A stretch of DNA of 64,000 bases from Plantago ovata. Taxonomy: Eukaryota > Streptophyta > Magnoliopsida > Lamiales > Plantaginaceae. The stretch is from positions 71,336,496-71,400,495 of the forward strand of contig CM051457.1 of the NCBI GenBank assembly GCA_028274465.1, read 5' to 3'. The notes under the pieces were generated by a model. That model was not told where the DNA came from. It did not search any database and saw only the letters and a list, made by a program, of their open reading frames with translations. A program made the translations under genes and the position numbers. Of the stretch, positions 45,400 to 58,165 are shown in pieces (position 1 is the stretch's first letter; each line of letters starts with the position of its first letter).

Positions 45400-46213
45400 G
45401 ACATGAGGAAGTTAATTTGTCATTTATTACTTTTGATCATTTGCATTGGATGTTCTCTGGGGAGCGAATTTGTAATTTATAAATGCATAGGGATAGTGGG
45501 TTAGTAAATGTCATACACATATGTGTCACGAAACAACATATCATGGGTGCCCTATATGGGAAGCCAATTTAGAATCTATCACTTGAGTGCGTTAGGATAT
45601 TGGATTGGTAAATGGCGGATATGTAGCTGAAATAATACAACATATCATCTGGTGTCTGAAAGGGAGTAAGTTTGTGATCAATGCGTTAAATGAACAGGAA
45701 TTGTGTAGTATATCACGATATGTTTGTAATATAGTTATTAGAATACGTGTGTTTATTTATTTATTTTCATTATATATTCTATTATTTTTAAGTGTATAAT
45801 TCTTCCATGTATGTTCAAATTATACCCTTCGACTTTTACGAGGAACCAATTTGTAATCTATACCTTATACCTTTTAGATTTGAACCTATTCCACTAGGTT
45901 TTCCGCGTACCATGGGGATAGTGAATTTGTTATCTATGCTTTTTGGGTTTCAGTCCCTTACACTACATGCTCAACGGAAAATGAATTTGTGATCTATACC
46001 TTATTGAATTTGCACTTATTGTAATAGGTGTCCCACAAAGAGTGAATTTGTGGTCTGTGCCTTTTGAATTTGAGCTTATTAATTCCACTAGGTGTTCCAC
46101 GGACCACGAGGAGCGAATTTGTTATCTATGGTTTTTTAGTTTGAGCCTATTACACTACGTGCTTCACGAGAAATAAATTTGTGATCTATACTGTTTTGAA
46201 TTTGCGTCTATTG
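45400..46213 (+). repeat. Minisatellite with a unit of about 60 bp
   Basis: Units carry AATTTGTNATCTAT, a TTTTGAATTTGAGCCTATT-like middle and an ACTAGGTGTTCCACG-like end. The AATTTG anchor occurs at 45848, 45924, 45984, 46044, 46115 and 46175 (steps of 76, 60, 60, 71, 60), with more degenerate units near 45411, 45463, 45556 and 45668. S4 is inserted into its right edge. Confidence 0.75.
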
Positions 46214-47919
46214 TGTTGGTCCCTTTAAACAACAAGAAAAGACTAGAGGGGGGGGGGGTGAATAGTCTTTTCAAACTTTCGTCGTTTAAAACTTTCTCAG
46301 CAAGTGCTTATTACTTTTCAGTAATGAGTTTGCTGATACTTAACTTTCTCAGCAAGCGTTAGTTACTTTTCAGTAATGAGTTTGCTGATACTTAACTTTC
46401 TCAGCAAGCGTAAGTTACTTTTCAGTAGCTTGGTTTGCTGATACTTAAAATCAGAGAGCGGAAGTCTTTGATACAATAAGTGCTCTTTCAGTAAATAAAG
46501 GTTTCAGCAAGTGATGTGAGTGACTGTGTACAGACAGATATGATTTGCTGAAAACTAAGTACAGTAAGTTAATCACACAAACACTTTTATAGTGGTATCT
46601 GAGAGTGGCGTAATCTCTCAACTAATCCACTTTGTCCTTTCTAGGACTGAATCCACTAAGATATGATTGAGGTTCCTTACAATCTCCTATCTAGAGCGAT
46701 TCAAACAGAAACCAAAGCACACTTGCTTCGTCTCCAACCTAATCTAGAGAACGCAACCTTGTTCTCCACCAAACTTGGTACTTTTAATCAGCAAAACTAT
46801 GCTCGATTAAGTTCCCCCCTGAATATCACGCCTCAAAGGGTGTATTTTCAGCTAGAGAGGTTTGGGGTGAGATAACTTAATTATAACTTAATCAGTTACA
46901 ACAAGTAATCTAAGAAACAAAACTTTGAATACTTTGCAGTAAACAAGTTTGATTGTTTCTGGTGTCAAGACTTGTTCTTGTTCGAAAGAAAGAACACTTA
47001 ACTAATTTCTTAGCCGAGTTTGTTCTACTTCTTCACAAGTAGCTTTTTCAAGCTTTAAGTCTTGGAACGGATCAATGGCAGTATAGAGAGTTTGAAGGTA
47101 TGTTAGTTTAAGCACAAGTGAGAGTTTGATCACGTTGTTGACACACTTCAACTCTTCGCCGGATGACCTCTATTTATAGTGAAAATAAGGAGCCGTTTGA
47201 ATTTTAAATTCCAAGGCTTTTGATCCTTAAGATGTCACTATCTTGCTTTTGTACTTTCAGCAGTGTCCTTGTTTGTCTTCTAGTCTTCATGTCCTTCACG
47301 TGCATGCTTTGCATTTAATGCATATTTGAATAGAATTCAAACAGTAACATTGGAGCGCAAACTTATGTACTTTCAGCAAGAGGTCACATATGTTCCATCA
47401 ACAAGTGGTCAGTCTCAGTTTCAGCAAGCACAACCTATTCTGTCTTTCAGATTTTCACTTATGCAATGCTGTTGCTGAAGTTTCCACTTTCTGAGCAACA
47501 CGTGCCTTTGTAGATACCAGTCTTCAGAAATCTTCTTGTCTTCAGATCTTCGAATTTCTTCAAGTCTTCAGATCTTCAATAATCTTCAAGATTCTGAGCG
47601 GTTTCTAAATGCTTCAATAGTTTGTTTGTAAAAACAAAGTACATCGTCAGCAAATGCTTCAATAGGTTATTTTCTTTTCAGAAAATAAGATACATCATAA
47701 GCTAAAACTTCAATAAGTTATTTTCTTTTCAGAAAATAAAATACATCGTAAGCGGTAAAAACCAACCTATCTAGCACCTAATCTAAGTCTTCAGCAAACG
47801 TTCCTCTTTTACAATGTCCTTAAAATTCTAAATTCCTATGGAACTTAAGAGTACTAGTTACTGGACTTTCCTTAATTTAGCATGGTTAATTGCTCATCAA
47901 AATTACAAATTTCCTAACA
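46214..47919 (-). repeat. 3' LTR of S4
   Basis: A 1,706-bp LTR, complement of TGTTAGG...CCAACA. A complement TATA box lies at 47171-47178. A ~56-bp unit is present three times (46303-46449) where the S1 LTR has two, and a G run lies at ~46239-46248. The left flank TATTG (46209-46213) is the candidate target duplication; the right end is out of view. Confidence 0.92.
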
Positions 47920-47938
47920 AATTTCCCCCTTTTTGATG
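47920..47938 (-). promoter_or_regulatory. Polypurine tract of S4
   Basis: Minus strand CATCAAAAAGGGGGAAATT directly before the LTR start, identical in type to 37706-37724. Confidence 0.8.
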
Positions 47939-48058
47939 TTAGCAATCCATGGCTAAATTAATTGTTACCCTTTTAGAGGTTTCTGATGTTGAATAAATCA
48001 GTTGATTAATGCGAGCATACTTGAATAATTAAACAGTAAGCATAAGTAAATTGCATAA

Positions 48059-51000
48059 TCAAAAACCAATAAGATTTGGTTCTTGTTTGTAAGTTTTACC
48101 AATGGCGATTCTTCTTACTGAGACCTCAAGATTCAACCATCTCCCAGCAATATTTCTTGGGAGGGATTCTTCCCTTTGATTTCTTTCGACTTTGAGTTCA
48201 ATCCATTTGAACATTTGATTCAATATGGCTGTAGGAAAGAACTCATTTACCAGCAAATCTTCCAGCTCTAATATCCAGCAACCATGAATGTTTGTGATTA
48301 CATTCTGAGTGGTTTCTTCATTGCTGGTCTTTGTGTATTCAATGCCGGAGCCAATAGCAATGCTGGCCAGCCTCTTTTCTTCCTGTCTTTGCCTTCTTCT
48401 TCTTGTCTTAGCATTGCCTTGATCTCTTGATGAAGAGTCAGACGAAAAATGCTTTGAGTGGCCAGACGGTGTTAAGGCTGTTAAGGGTCTAGCTCTTATG
48501 GCTTGAGCTATTGTTTGATTGTTATCATCTTCATCATCTTCATTCAGATTGTGATGACTTTCAGTATGGCAAAAATCTTGAGTTTCAGCAGCGGTTTTTC
48601 TCTTTTTGGTACTTGCTGAATTCAACTCAGATTCTGCTTGCCTTTTAGAACTTTGCTCTCTTTCAGCAAGCGGTTCTATGGGCAGTGGCACATCAACAGC
48701 AGGAGGAGGGGTTTGGTTTCTTTTTCTGGTACTCTTCTTTTCCCCCTTAGACATGGATTGCAACATCGGAGTGATGTGCAGAGAATAGAACTCATTGCAA
48801 TTTTCAGCAAGAGTACTTAAACTGTTATATTTCATGATGATTTGTTGCTGGTCCGAAGTCATTTTTGACAACTCTCTTTGAATACTCATCATGTTCTCTT
48901 CATGTCTTTTCTCTGTTGCGGCCTTCTCATCCATGAAAGTCTGTGCCTTTACGAGAGCATTCTTTGCTAGCTTTAGAGCTTGACTTACATCTTCTTCATA
49001 GCTTTTGTGATAAAGACTGATGTCTTTTTGAGCTATGGTCAAAGTAGTACTGCGTCTCAGCACTGTAGCCAATATCTTTCAAAAGTCAAGTGGGCTCTCA
49101 ACAAGCAATGCCTCATCTTCAGCTTTGCAGGCATCATGGACTTGCTTTAGTGCTAAAATTCTAGGAGTAAACTCCTCAACTCTTGGGAACGGCACTAGAT
49201 GTGGTGTTAAGGAATGAACCTTAAGTTCGGAAGCAAACTGATCATCCCGTATCAGCAATTCTGCTCTTAGACCATCGTCTAAATCATTGATGTAATCAGG
49301 AGGAGGAATCTGAACAACTTTGGGGTCTCGCTTGGATTGTTCATCCTCATTTTCTGACAAGTAGTCGTCATCCTCAGATTCATCAAGTTGAGCAACTTTT
49401 GAACCTTTATCAGTAGCTTCACTTCCTTTTTGTTGAGTGGTTGCTGATGGCAACGCTTCAGACTCAACAGCTGGAGTTTCACCAGTAGTTAGTTTTAATT
49501 GAGTAGTTGCTGAAGGCAACGTTTGAGACTCAATGACTGGAGTTTCGCCAGTAGTAAATGGAAGGGAGGGGACTTCCTTTGATCTTACTCCTGAAGATTG
49601 ATCAATTTCTAGATCCTGCGTATGCCTTGCATGGATCAAGAGACTGTTCTGGAGAGCGCGTTGGTAATCTTCATCTTGTTCATCATCATCATCATCAAGG
49701 TTTTCTTCAGTAACCTTGGCATCAGAAACTGGACTTTTGCCATTTTTCAAGGCAGCCCTTTTTCTGGCATATTCTTCTTCAGTATCAGCACCTTGTACAG
49801 GTGCTTGATTTTCAGCAGTAGCAGGAGGAGGTTGAGATTCTTGCTGAGGTTGTTGTTGTTCAGCTTGCTGATTTTCGGTTTGAGTATTTTCAGCAACTGT
49901 CAACTTTAACCCTCCAGCATCAGGACTTGGACCTTGATTGTCATCATCATCGTCTTTCTTGTCCTTGGAATCTTTCCCTTCATCATCACTTGGATCAGTG
50001 GGAATGTTTTCATCTTCTTCTTCTTCATCATCATCAGTCAGAATTACTAGCTCAACGTGCTTATATAAAGCAACACTTGTCACTTCCTCTTCCTCATTGA
50101 TTTTGTGGGGATCAGCCACCACAGGCACAAATGAACCTTTGAGCATCACAGCTTGTTCAGCTGGAGAGGCACTCTTGAATTTTGCCTTCATATTCTCTCT
50201 GATTTGAGCAATCAGATTCGAGCTCATTTGCTGAGAATATGTCATTTCTTCAGGAAGGATGGAGTGGATAAATGTTTCGAGCTTCAGCAGAGAAGATCTC
50301 TTTTTCTCATTAGATAGATGAAGATGGAGATCAGAAAAATTCATTCGCCTGTATCTTTGCCAGTTGCTGACGGACTTAGCAACTCTTGACAAAGTTGTTC
50401 TTTTGAAATTCAAGTACAGTTCCTCAGAACTTACTTGATGATCTTCAGTGATGAGTACCACTTCAGTTGTCTCCTTTTGAGCCTGCTGAGAGTCAGCAAG
50501 CTCATGTTGTACAATTTCCATTCCATGAGGAGCTTGAGTAGCATCCTCCATTTGTTCATCCTGCTGAACAGGGAGTGTTGGTTCTGGTGTAGAGGCTTCA
50601 GCAACCATCTGACTTGCATCTTGAGAAGTCTGTAGAGATAATATAATATTAGCAAAAGAATAAGTTTCAGAAATTGAAGTTTTACTGATGGTTGAATTAA
50701 CTACCTGCTGAAGAAGGTCAGGTTGTGGCTCACTCCTCTCAGCATTAATAGTTTCTTCAGCTTCTTGGACTGTTTCTTCAGCAGACTTCTTGTCATGCTC
50801 TATTTGAGAAAGTTGTGCTGTTTCAGCAATCTCCCTTGTCTCTGAAATGACAAGTGGAGCAGAAGCATCTTGACCCTTGAGCTCACTGCTTGTCATGAAG
50901 ACATCAATGGATTTGTTGGATGATTCTTCAATCTCCAACTCCATTTGTTTGCTTATTTCTTCCAGTACAAGTTGGACTTTGTCGATTGATGTCTTGGGTG

Positions 51001-52770
51001 AACTTGGGCCTGTATTCTCAGCATCACGAGATGCGTCGTTGAATAATGCTTCTTGTGTTACAGCAACTTCTGGAACTGGAACCATTGCTGTCTCAGCAAC
51101 TGGTCCTTCAGCAAGCGGGGTTTCAGCAACTTGATGAGTCGCTTGTTCAACAACCATCTTTTCAGCAGCATCAGCGAGTGCCGCTTTTTGCAGATCAGCA
51201 GCAATGTCACTTGCTGGTTCCAAAGTTGGATCATCTAAGTTATCTACAATGTAGATATCTGGGACTTGGGCAGGAATTTCATTTCCACTGCCTTGTGGTC
51301 TATTCTCAGTAGAAGTATCAACGTTAAGTTGATTGTTGAAGGCTTCCGCAAACACTTCAACATTGCTGACATAGGTTTCAGTAATCACCTCAGCAACATC
51401 TACTTGCAAATGCGTTTCAGCATTTGTTTGGGAATTGTCTGAGAGGTCTTGGACAGCAGGAACTGACTTGCGGGCCAGTGTTTTCTTCCTTGTGTTGCTG
51501 GTCCATTTCCTCTTAGGTACGGGGTTTGCTGATGACGCTGCAGTCTGAGTGTCATCATCAGCTTTCCTCTTTTTCTTGTTAGATTTCTCCAGTTTCCCAG
51601 AGGCATCTATAGTTGCATTTTCAGCAACGGCTGTTGTACACGTACCTTGTTGATTTTCTACAGCAGTTTCATTTGTGTTACCACCACCAAAAGCAGTTTC
51701 ATCTCTAAGTTGCTGAGTGGTAACATCTGCAGCTGTTGTATACCTTTCTTGCTGGCTTGTGCTGACAACATTTGCAGTTGTTGTCTTCTTAGTTTTCTTT
51801 CCAGCAGTCTTAGGTACATTCTGCTTGTAGAATGATCTTCCCACATTGCATACAGATTTCTTGATTGGCAATGGGTTTCTTAGCTGAATCCTGAAATGTT
51901 CAAGGATGTAGCATATCTTGATTCCATATATAACTGGAAAGGAAGGTGAGACCTTGTTGTCTTCAACCATTACCTTAAACTTAGTAACACAATCAACAAG
52001 CCTGTTGAAAATGTACTTAGCCCAGTTAAGTTCCGTTTTATTTTCATGGATATGCATCAGCAATGGCCATCTTCTCAGGCCTACTTGGTCAATTCCTCCA
52101 ACTTGGGAGTCAAGAACTTTTATCAGTAGCAGAGCTACTAGACCAAGTGAGTGGCAGAGATGCTTTCTCTTAACGTGCTTTGTCCAAGTCACGGGAGCAA
52201 TCTCGCCTTTCTTCATTTTCTCGTTTCTGACGTCACTGTAGAAAGCTTCAATTTCTTCGTCAGTGGCAGTGACGTCATCTTCAGTTCCAGTGGTTGGAAT
52301 CTGAAATATCTCCGCTAAATCAGTCCATTTCAGGGCGATTTGCGTGTTCTGAATTGTAGTAAAGATCACTTTTTCGGGACTCCTTTACTATCAGTAAGGG
52401 ACTGGATTTCTGCATTGTTGTAGAATTCCATAGTATCTATCATGCTCACTTGCTTAGTGCGAGCAGAGATAAAGTTCATGAGGCCTTGTTGCTTGATAAG
52501 TTCAAGCGCCTCTTCATTCTCGTCGTCAAGTTCTTGTTCATAAAAGTACCTAATGTACTTTTCTTTTGCAAAACCTCCCCATTGCATCAACATCTCACAC
52601 TTTGCAGTGTCAAGATATGACAGAGGCATAGGTTTTTCTGATATACGGTCGTTTTTCAACACAACTTTCGTTGTGTTTGTAGCCGGAGTAGTCACCGGAG
52701 CAGTGCGTGTTTCAGCACTGTCAACCTTTGATGACTTTGAGGACTTAGAAGACTGTCTCTTGGGAGCCAT
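48059..52770 (-). pseudogene. S4 aORF: ~1,550-codon extra ORF downstream of pol
   Basis: ATG 52770 (MAPKRQSSKSSK) opens a 134-codon frame ending by a local indel at ~52375; the frame from 52369 runs 1,096 codons to TGA 49079, and the same frame reopens for 337 codons to 48059. Residues 1-134 plus ~185 of the next frame form one folded-looking region (QWGGFAKEKYIRYFYEQ, IFQIPTTGTEDD, KHLCHSLGLVALLLIKVLD, WAKYIFNRLVD) resembling a plant transposon-protein domain. NLS-like clusters follow (KSNKKKRK at 262-269, KRKWTSNTRKK), then a long Glu/Gln/Ala region, acidic runs, a coiled coil and RRRRQRQEEKR. No signal peptide or membrane helix is evident. A deletion removes the C-terminal ~150 codons present in S1. 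Function unknown. Confidence 0.82.
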
Positions 52771-52906
52771 TTATTTTATAGAGCAAAGAAAATGTGTACG
52801 AAAAGAGATAGTTTGCTTTTTGACCGGAGGTACAGTAGATTCAGGCTAAAATTTGCAGAGAAAGGAAATGTGAGTTAAAGAATTTGGTCATTTCTCTAAC
52901 TCCTTC

Positions 52907-52914
52907 TTTATATA
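52907..52914 (-). promoter_or_regulatory. Putative TATA box of the S4 aORF
   Basis: Minus strand TATATAAA, ~137 bp upstream of the ATG at 52770. Also present in S1 at 3239-3246. Confidence 0.5.
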
Positions 52915-53368
52915 GTGTCTCTGGTGTGTGAGAAACTCAATCGATTTGAGCTCTCAGCAAGGGTAAAACAGAGAAACACCGGCGTTAGTGGAGCCTTTGC
53001 ATTAAATGCGTAGTGGGCCACTAACTTGAAACCGTCAGAGCACTCTCTCTCTTTGTTTTATTAACCGTTACATTAGTAACTCCTTTTAATCAATGGCCAC
53101 GATTGAATTTCATGTCATGATTATTACGAGTTTATCTGTGCCCGATTAACGTCACAAATTGATTTTACCGAGTTTTATGGGATTAGATTACTTGCTGACA
53201 TAGACAAGAATCTTTCAGCGAGTTTGAAAGTTCCCTCTTACTCAGATATCTCAAATTTTCTTAAGTTTACAAGATATTTCTGATTTCCCGTATCAGTAAA
53301 CTCTTTTGTACTTGAGATATCCTTTGGTAAAATTTGAGAGATGAGCTTAGCTCTTTTTCTGAGTTCCT

Positions 53369-53640
53369 GCCTCAGAATATTCCCTTGATACTTGAATACC
53401 TGTTTCAGTATCTTTGATTGTCTGAATGCCTGTTTCAGCAATCCTTTAGCTCTTTCTCTTACTGAGTGCCTGTCTCAGCAAGTTATCAAGTTTCCTAACA
53501 AATACCTGTTTTGAAGGAATTACTTGCTGAATGCCTGTTTCAGCAATCATGTAGTGACTTATCATTTCTTAGGAGAAATCAGTGAATGAGTCTTTTAAAC
53601 AAGAATACTTTGACTTGCTGAATATCTGTTTCAGCATTCT
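53369..53640 (-). repeat. Hairpin array in the S4 pol-aORF spacer
   Basis: Copies such as GCTGAATGCCTGTTTCAGC (53526-53544) and CTGAGTGCCTGTCTCAG (53462-53478) repeat the S1 array. The A-T pair at the stem top is replaced by G-C in some units. A short frame at 53238-53441 is not considered a gene. Confidence 0.6.
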
Positions 53641-53777
53641 GCCAAGTGTATCCTTTATTGAGGTAGTTCAATCAATCCAAGGTTATACCTCAGCATTGCG
53701 AACCTATTATCCGGTAGGGGCTTGGTAAAGATGTCAGCAAGCTGATCATCAGTGCCTACTTTCACAACCTCAATATC

Positions 53778-55202
53778 TCATTTTTCTACATGATCTCTAA
53801 TGAAATGATGTCTAATATCAATGTGCTTAGTCCTTGAGTGAAACTTAGGATTTTGCGTGATTGCAATAGCACTTGTATTATCACAAAAGATTGGTGTTTT
53901 CTTTGCAGAAATACCATAATCTCTTAATTGTTGCTGAATCCATAGGATTTGAGCTGTGCAACAACCAGCTGCAATGTATTCAGATTCAGTAGATGAATTG
54001 GCAACACAGGTTTGCTTCTTGCTGAACCATGATATTAATCTAGTACCCAAAAACTGACAAGTTCCAGAGGTACTTTTTCTATCAAGAGTTGATCCTCCAT
54101 GATCAGCATCAGAATAACCAACCAATTCAAGTCCAGAATCTTTAGGATACCATAATCCAACATTGACTGTACCTTTAACATATTTCAGTATCTTGATTGC
54201 CTTTTTGTAGTGTGATTCTCTTGGATCAGATTGGAATCTTGCACTCACACAAATAGCATACTGAATGTCAGGTCTACTTGCTGTTAGATACAACAAGGAA
54301 CCAATGATCTTCCTATACTTGTGTTCTTCAACACTTTTATCTTCTTTAGTATAGCCCAATATTGTACCAACACTCATAGGGATCTTTTCAGGTTTCTCAT
54401 CCTCTTTGATCCTAAACTTTATGAGCATTTCTTTCGCATACTTTGCTTGATTTATGAATATTCCATCTTTGAGTTGCTTGACTTGCAATCCAAGGAAATA
54501 ATTCAATTTTCCCATCATACTCATTTCAAACTTATTTGTCATGAGTTTGGCAAAATCATCACAAAGTTGCTTGTCCTTAGATCCAAAAATTATGTCATCC
54601 ACATAAATTTGAACTAAGAGTATTTTACCATCATGGTTCATGGTAAATAAGGTTTTGTCAACTTCACCTTTCTTGAAACCATTTTCCAGCAAGAACTTAG
54701 CCAAGGTATCATACCATGCTCTTGGTGCTTGCTTTAGACCATATACAGCTTTCTGAAACTTGTATACCATCTTGATTTCTGAGGGAAGTTCAAAGCCAGG
54801 GGGTTGTTCTAGGTAGACTTCTTCAGCAAGTTCACCATTCAAGAATGCACTTTTAACATCCATTTGGTAAACTATGAAGTCATTGTGAGCAGCAAAGGCC
54901 AAGAAAAGCCTAATTGCATCCAATCTTGCAACTGGTGCATAAGACTCATCATAGTCCAATCCTTCAGTCTGATAGTAACCTTGAGCAACTAAACGTGCTT
55001 TATTTCTTGTTACTTCACCAGACTCGCTCAGCTTGTTTCTGAACACCCACTTTGTACCAATAGCTTTCTTGTCTTCAACAAGTGGCACAAGTTTCCAGAC
55101 TTTGTTTCTTTCAAATTGATCCAGTTCTTCTTGCATTGCCTTTATCCATTCAGAATGCTTCAAAGCTTCTTCTATGGTTTTAGGTTCAGTTTCTGAAAAC
55201 AA
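53778..55202 (-). pseudogene. S4 reverse transcriptase and RNase H (left contig copy)
   Basis: A 474-codon frame with all reverse transcriptase blocks: [26 protein letters not shown] (Asp 115), [16 protein letters not shown] (200-203). RNase H follows with Asp 365 (GYSDADHGG), Glu 408 (STESEYIAA) and Asp 441 (FCDNTSA). A TGA replaces the Glu codon after HVEK, cutting off DIEVGKVGTDDQLADIFTKPL, which is still readable downstream; both contig copies have this stop, so it is real. Upstream, a frameshift separates it from the integrase-linker frame in both copies. Confidence 0.92.
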
Positions 55203-56468
55203 AGCAAGAGAACAATGATTCTACTTCTACGACAATTGCTTCTTCAGCAAGTCCATGAGTAGCTTTGGATCTAGTCACTTGGCGTTTATTAATATCGCCA
55301 ATCATATCCGTAGAGGGATGATCTCTAATCCATTTATTAACAGGTTTTCTGCTTGTTGGATCAGGATATGTTTGCTCATCAGCATGTGACTCTTCAGTAT
55401 GTACTTGTTCAGTACTACTGGGAATTTGTGTCTCTGCTGAGATTTGTTCATCAGCAACTGCTTGTTCAGCATTGCTCGATTGAGGTAGTTCATCAGCAGG
55501 CACTGGAGATTGCGTAATTTCAGCAACTTCCGGAGCAACCGCGTCTTTTGCTGGAAATTCTTTGTCGTGAACTATATTTATCTTGTCATGACTAGGGGGA
55601 GGAGAGTCATTGTCAGAATCATCATTTAGTTCAATTGACTTGATTTGCCTAGCATCAGATTCAGTTCTTTGCTCATGTATGATTAGCTTTTTCATACATT
55701 CTGATATTTCTTCTTCAGCAGGCACTCCTTGTGACTTTCGTAGAATACAACATGCACTGATTCTTCAATCTTTTGTGCCTTTTTGTTGTAAACTCTATAA
55801 GCTTTACTATGCAAGGAGTAGCCGAGAAATATCGCTTCGTCTGCCTTTGGTTGAAATGTTCTTAGGTATTCTCTACCATTGTTAAGAACGAAACACTTGC
55901 AACCAAATACTCTTAGATGAGTGATGTTAGGAGGTCTTCCAACAAACAATTCATAAGGAGTTTTGTTGTATTCCTTAGTAATCAAACATCTGTTTTGAGT
56001 ATAACAGGCGGTATTAATCGCTTCAACCCAATAAGCCTCACTTATTTCAGTGTCAGCAAGCATTGTTCTTGCGGCTTCTTTCAGGGTACGATTCTTCCGT
56101 TCAGCAACACCGTTTTGCTTGTGGTGTTCTTACTGAGGATAACTGATGTTGTATTCCTTTTGAGGTACAATATTCAGTTATGTACTGGGTTACAAACTCA
56201 GTACCATGGTCTGTCCTTATGACTTTTACCTGTCATTTTTCATGACTTCAAGCTTATTCAGCAAGTTAGGTATTTCAGTCTTGGTTTCAGATTTGTGCTT
56301 GATGAATACTCCCAAGTGAATCTTGAATAGTCATCTACCACGCCTAGACCATACTTCTTACCAGCATAGCTTGTTGAAGAAGATTCAAACAAGTCATGTG
56401 CAAGAGTTGTAAGGTTTTTAGTTACGGTACTACTGTTGTTCTTGAAAGAAGATGTGGTTTGCTTTCCT
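55186..56468 (-). pseudogene. S4 integrase C-terminal part and linker (left contig, ends at the gap)
   Basis: Frames 55692-56063 (EAYWVEAINTACYTQNR, KTPYELFVGRPP, HVVFYE) and 55186-55725 (Glu/Ser/Asp linker to reverse transcriptase) are broken by indels. Beyond ~56100 towards the gap, single-base indels become frequent relative to 61400-61722. Quality loss at a contig end is the simplest reading. Confidence 0.8.
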
Positions 56469-56568
56469 NNNNNNNNNNNNNNNNNNNNNNNNNNNNNNNN
56501 NNNNNNNNNNNNNNNNNNNNNNNNNNNNNNNNNNNNNNNNNNNNNNNNNNNNNNNNNNNNNNNNNNNN
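56469..56568. other. Assembly gap, exactly 100 N
   Basis: A run of 100 N, the usual placeholder for a gap of unknown length. Sequence on the two sides overlaps instead of continuing. Confidence 0.99.
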
Positions 56569-56959
56569 GTAGAAGTATCAACGTAAGTTGATGTTGAAGG
56601 CTTCCGCCAACACTTCAACATTGCTGAATTAGGGTTTCAGTATCACTCAGCAACTCTACTGGCAAATGCGTTTCAGCATTTGTTGGGGCATGTCTGAGAG
56701 ATTTGTCTGATTCTTGGACAGCAGGAATGACTGCGGGCCAGTGTTTCTTCCTTTTGTTGTTGTCCGTTTCCTCTTAGGTACGGGATTTGCTGATGACGCT
56801 GCAGTTGAGTGTCATCATCAGCTTTCCTCTTTTTCTTTAGATTTCTCCGTTTCCCAGAGTCATCTTAGTTGCATTTTCAGCAACGGCTGTTGTACACGTA
56901 CCTTGTTGATTTTCTACAGCAGTTTCATTGTGTTACCACCACCAACAGCAGTTTCATCT

Positions 56960-58023
56960 CTAAGTTGCTGAGTGGTAACATCTGCAGCTGGTATACCTTT
57001 CTTGCTGGCTTGTGCTGACAACATTTGCAGTTGTTGTCTTCTTAGTTTTCTTTCCAGCAATCTTAGGTACATTCTGCTTGTAGAATGATCTTCCCACATT
57101 GCACACAGATTTCTTGATTGGCAATGGGTTTCTTAGCTGAATCCTGAAATGTTCAAGGATATAGCATATCTTGATTCCATACATAACTGGAAAGGAAGGT
57201 GAGACCTTGTTGTCTTCTACCTTTACCTTAAACTTAGTAACACAATCAACAAGCCTGTTGAAAATGTACTTAGCCCAGTTAAGTTCCGTTTTATTTTCAT
57301 GGATATGCATCAGCAATGGCCATCTTCTCAGGCCTACTTGGTCAATTCCTCCAACTTGGGAGTCAAGAACTTTTATCAGTAGCAGAGCTACTAGACCAAG
57401 TGAATGGCAGAGATGCTTTCTCTTAACGTGCTTTGTCCAAGTCACGGGAGCAATCTCGCCTTTCTTCATTTTCTCATTTCTGACGTCACTGTAGAAAGCT
57501 TCAATTTCTTCGTCAGTGGCAGTGACGTCATCTTCAGTTCCAGTGGTTGGAATCTGAAATATCTCCGCTAAATCAGTCCATTTCAGGACGATTTGCGTGT
57601 TCTGAACTGTAGTAAAGATCACTTTTTCAGTGACTCCTTTACTATCAGTAAGGGACTGGATTTCTGCATTGTTGTAGAATTCCATAGTATCAATCATGCT
57701 CACTTGCTTAGTGCGAGCAGAGATAAAGTTCATGAGGCCTTGCTGCTTGATAACTCAAGCGCCTCTTCATTCTCGTCATCAAGTTCTTGTTCATAAAAGT
57801 ACCTAATGTACTTTTCTTTTGCAAAACCTCCCCATTGCATCAACATCTCACACTTTGCAGTGTCAAGATATGACGGAGGCATAGGTTTTTCTGATATTCG
57901 GTCGTTTTTCAACACAACTTTCGTTGTGTTTGTAGCCGGAGTAGTCACCGGAGCAGTGCGTGTTTCAGCACTGTCAACCTTTGACGACTTTGAGGACTTA
58001 GAAGACTGTCTCTTGGGAGCCAT
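56960..58023 (-). pseudogene. S4 aORF N-terminal part (right contig copy)
   Basis: ATG 58023 gives the same N-terminus as 52770. A two-base loss near 57752 splits it, after which frame 57733-56960 reads through the position where the left copy is frameshifted (SLTDSKGVTEKVIFTT). The text then degrades towards the gap. Together the two copies show that the N-terminal domain is one continuous ORF in the genome. Confidence 0.8.
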
Positions 58024-58157
58024 TTCTTTTATAGAGCAAGAAAATGTGTACGAAAAGAGATAGTTTGCTTTTTGACCGGAGGTACAGTAGATTCAGGCTA
58101 AATTTGCAGAGAAAGGAAATGTGAGTTAAAGAATTTGGTCATTTCTCTAACTCCTTC

Positions 58158-58165
58158 TTTATATA
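58158..58165 (-). promoter_or_regulatory. TATA box of the aORF (right contig copy)
   Basis: Same element as 52907-52914, at the equivalent position upstream of ATG 58023. Confidence 0.45.
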
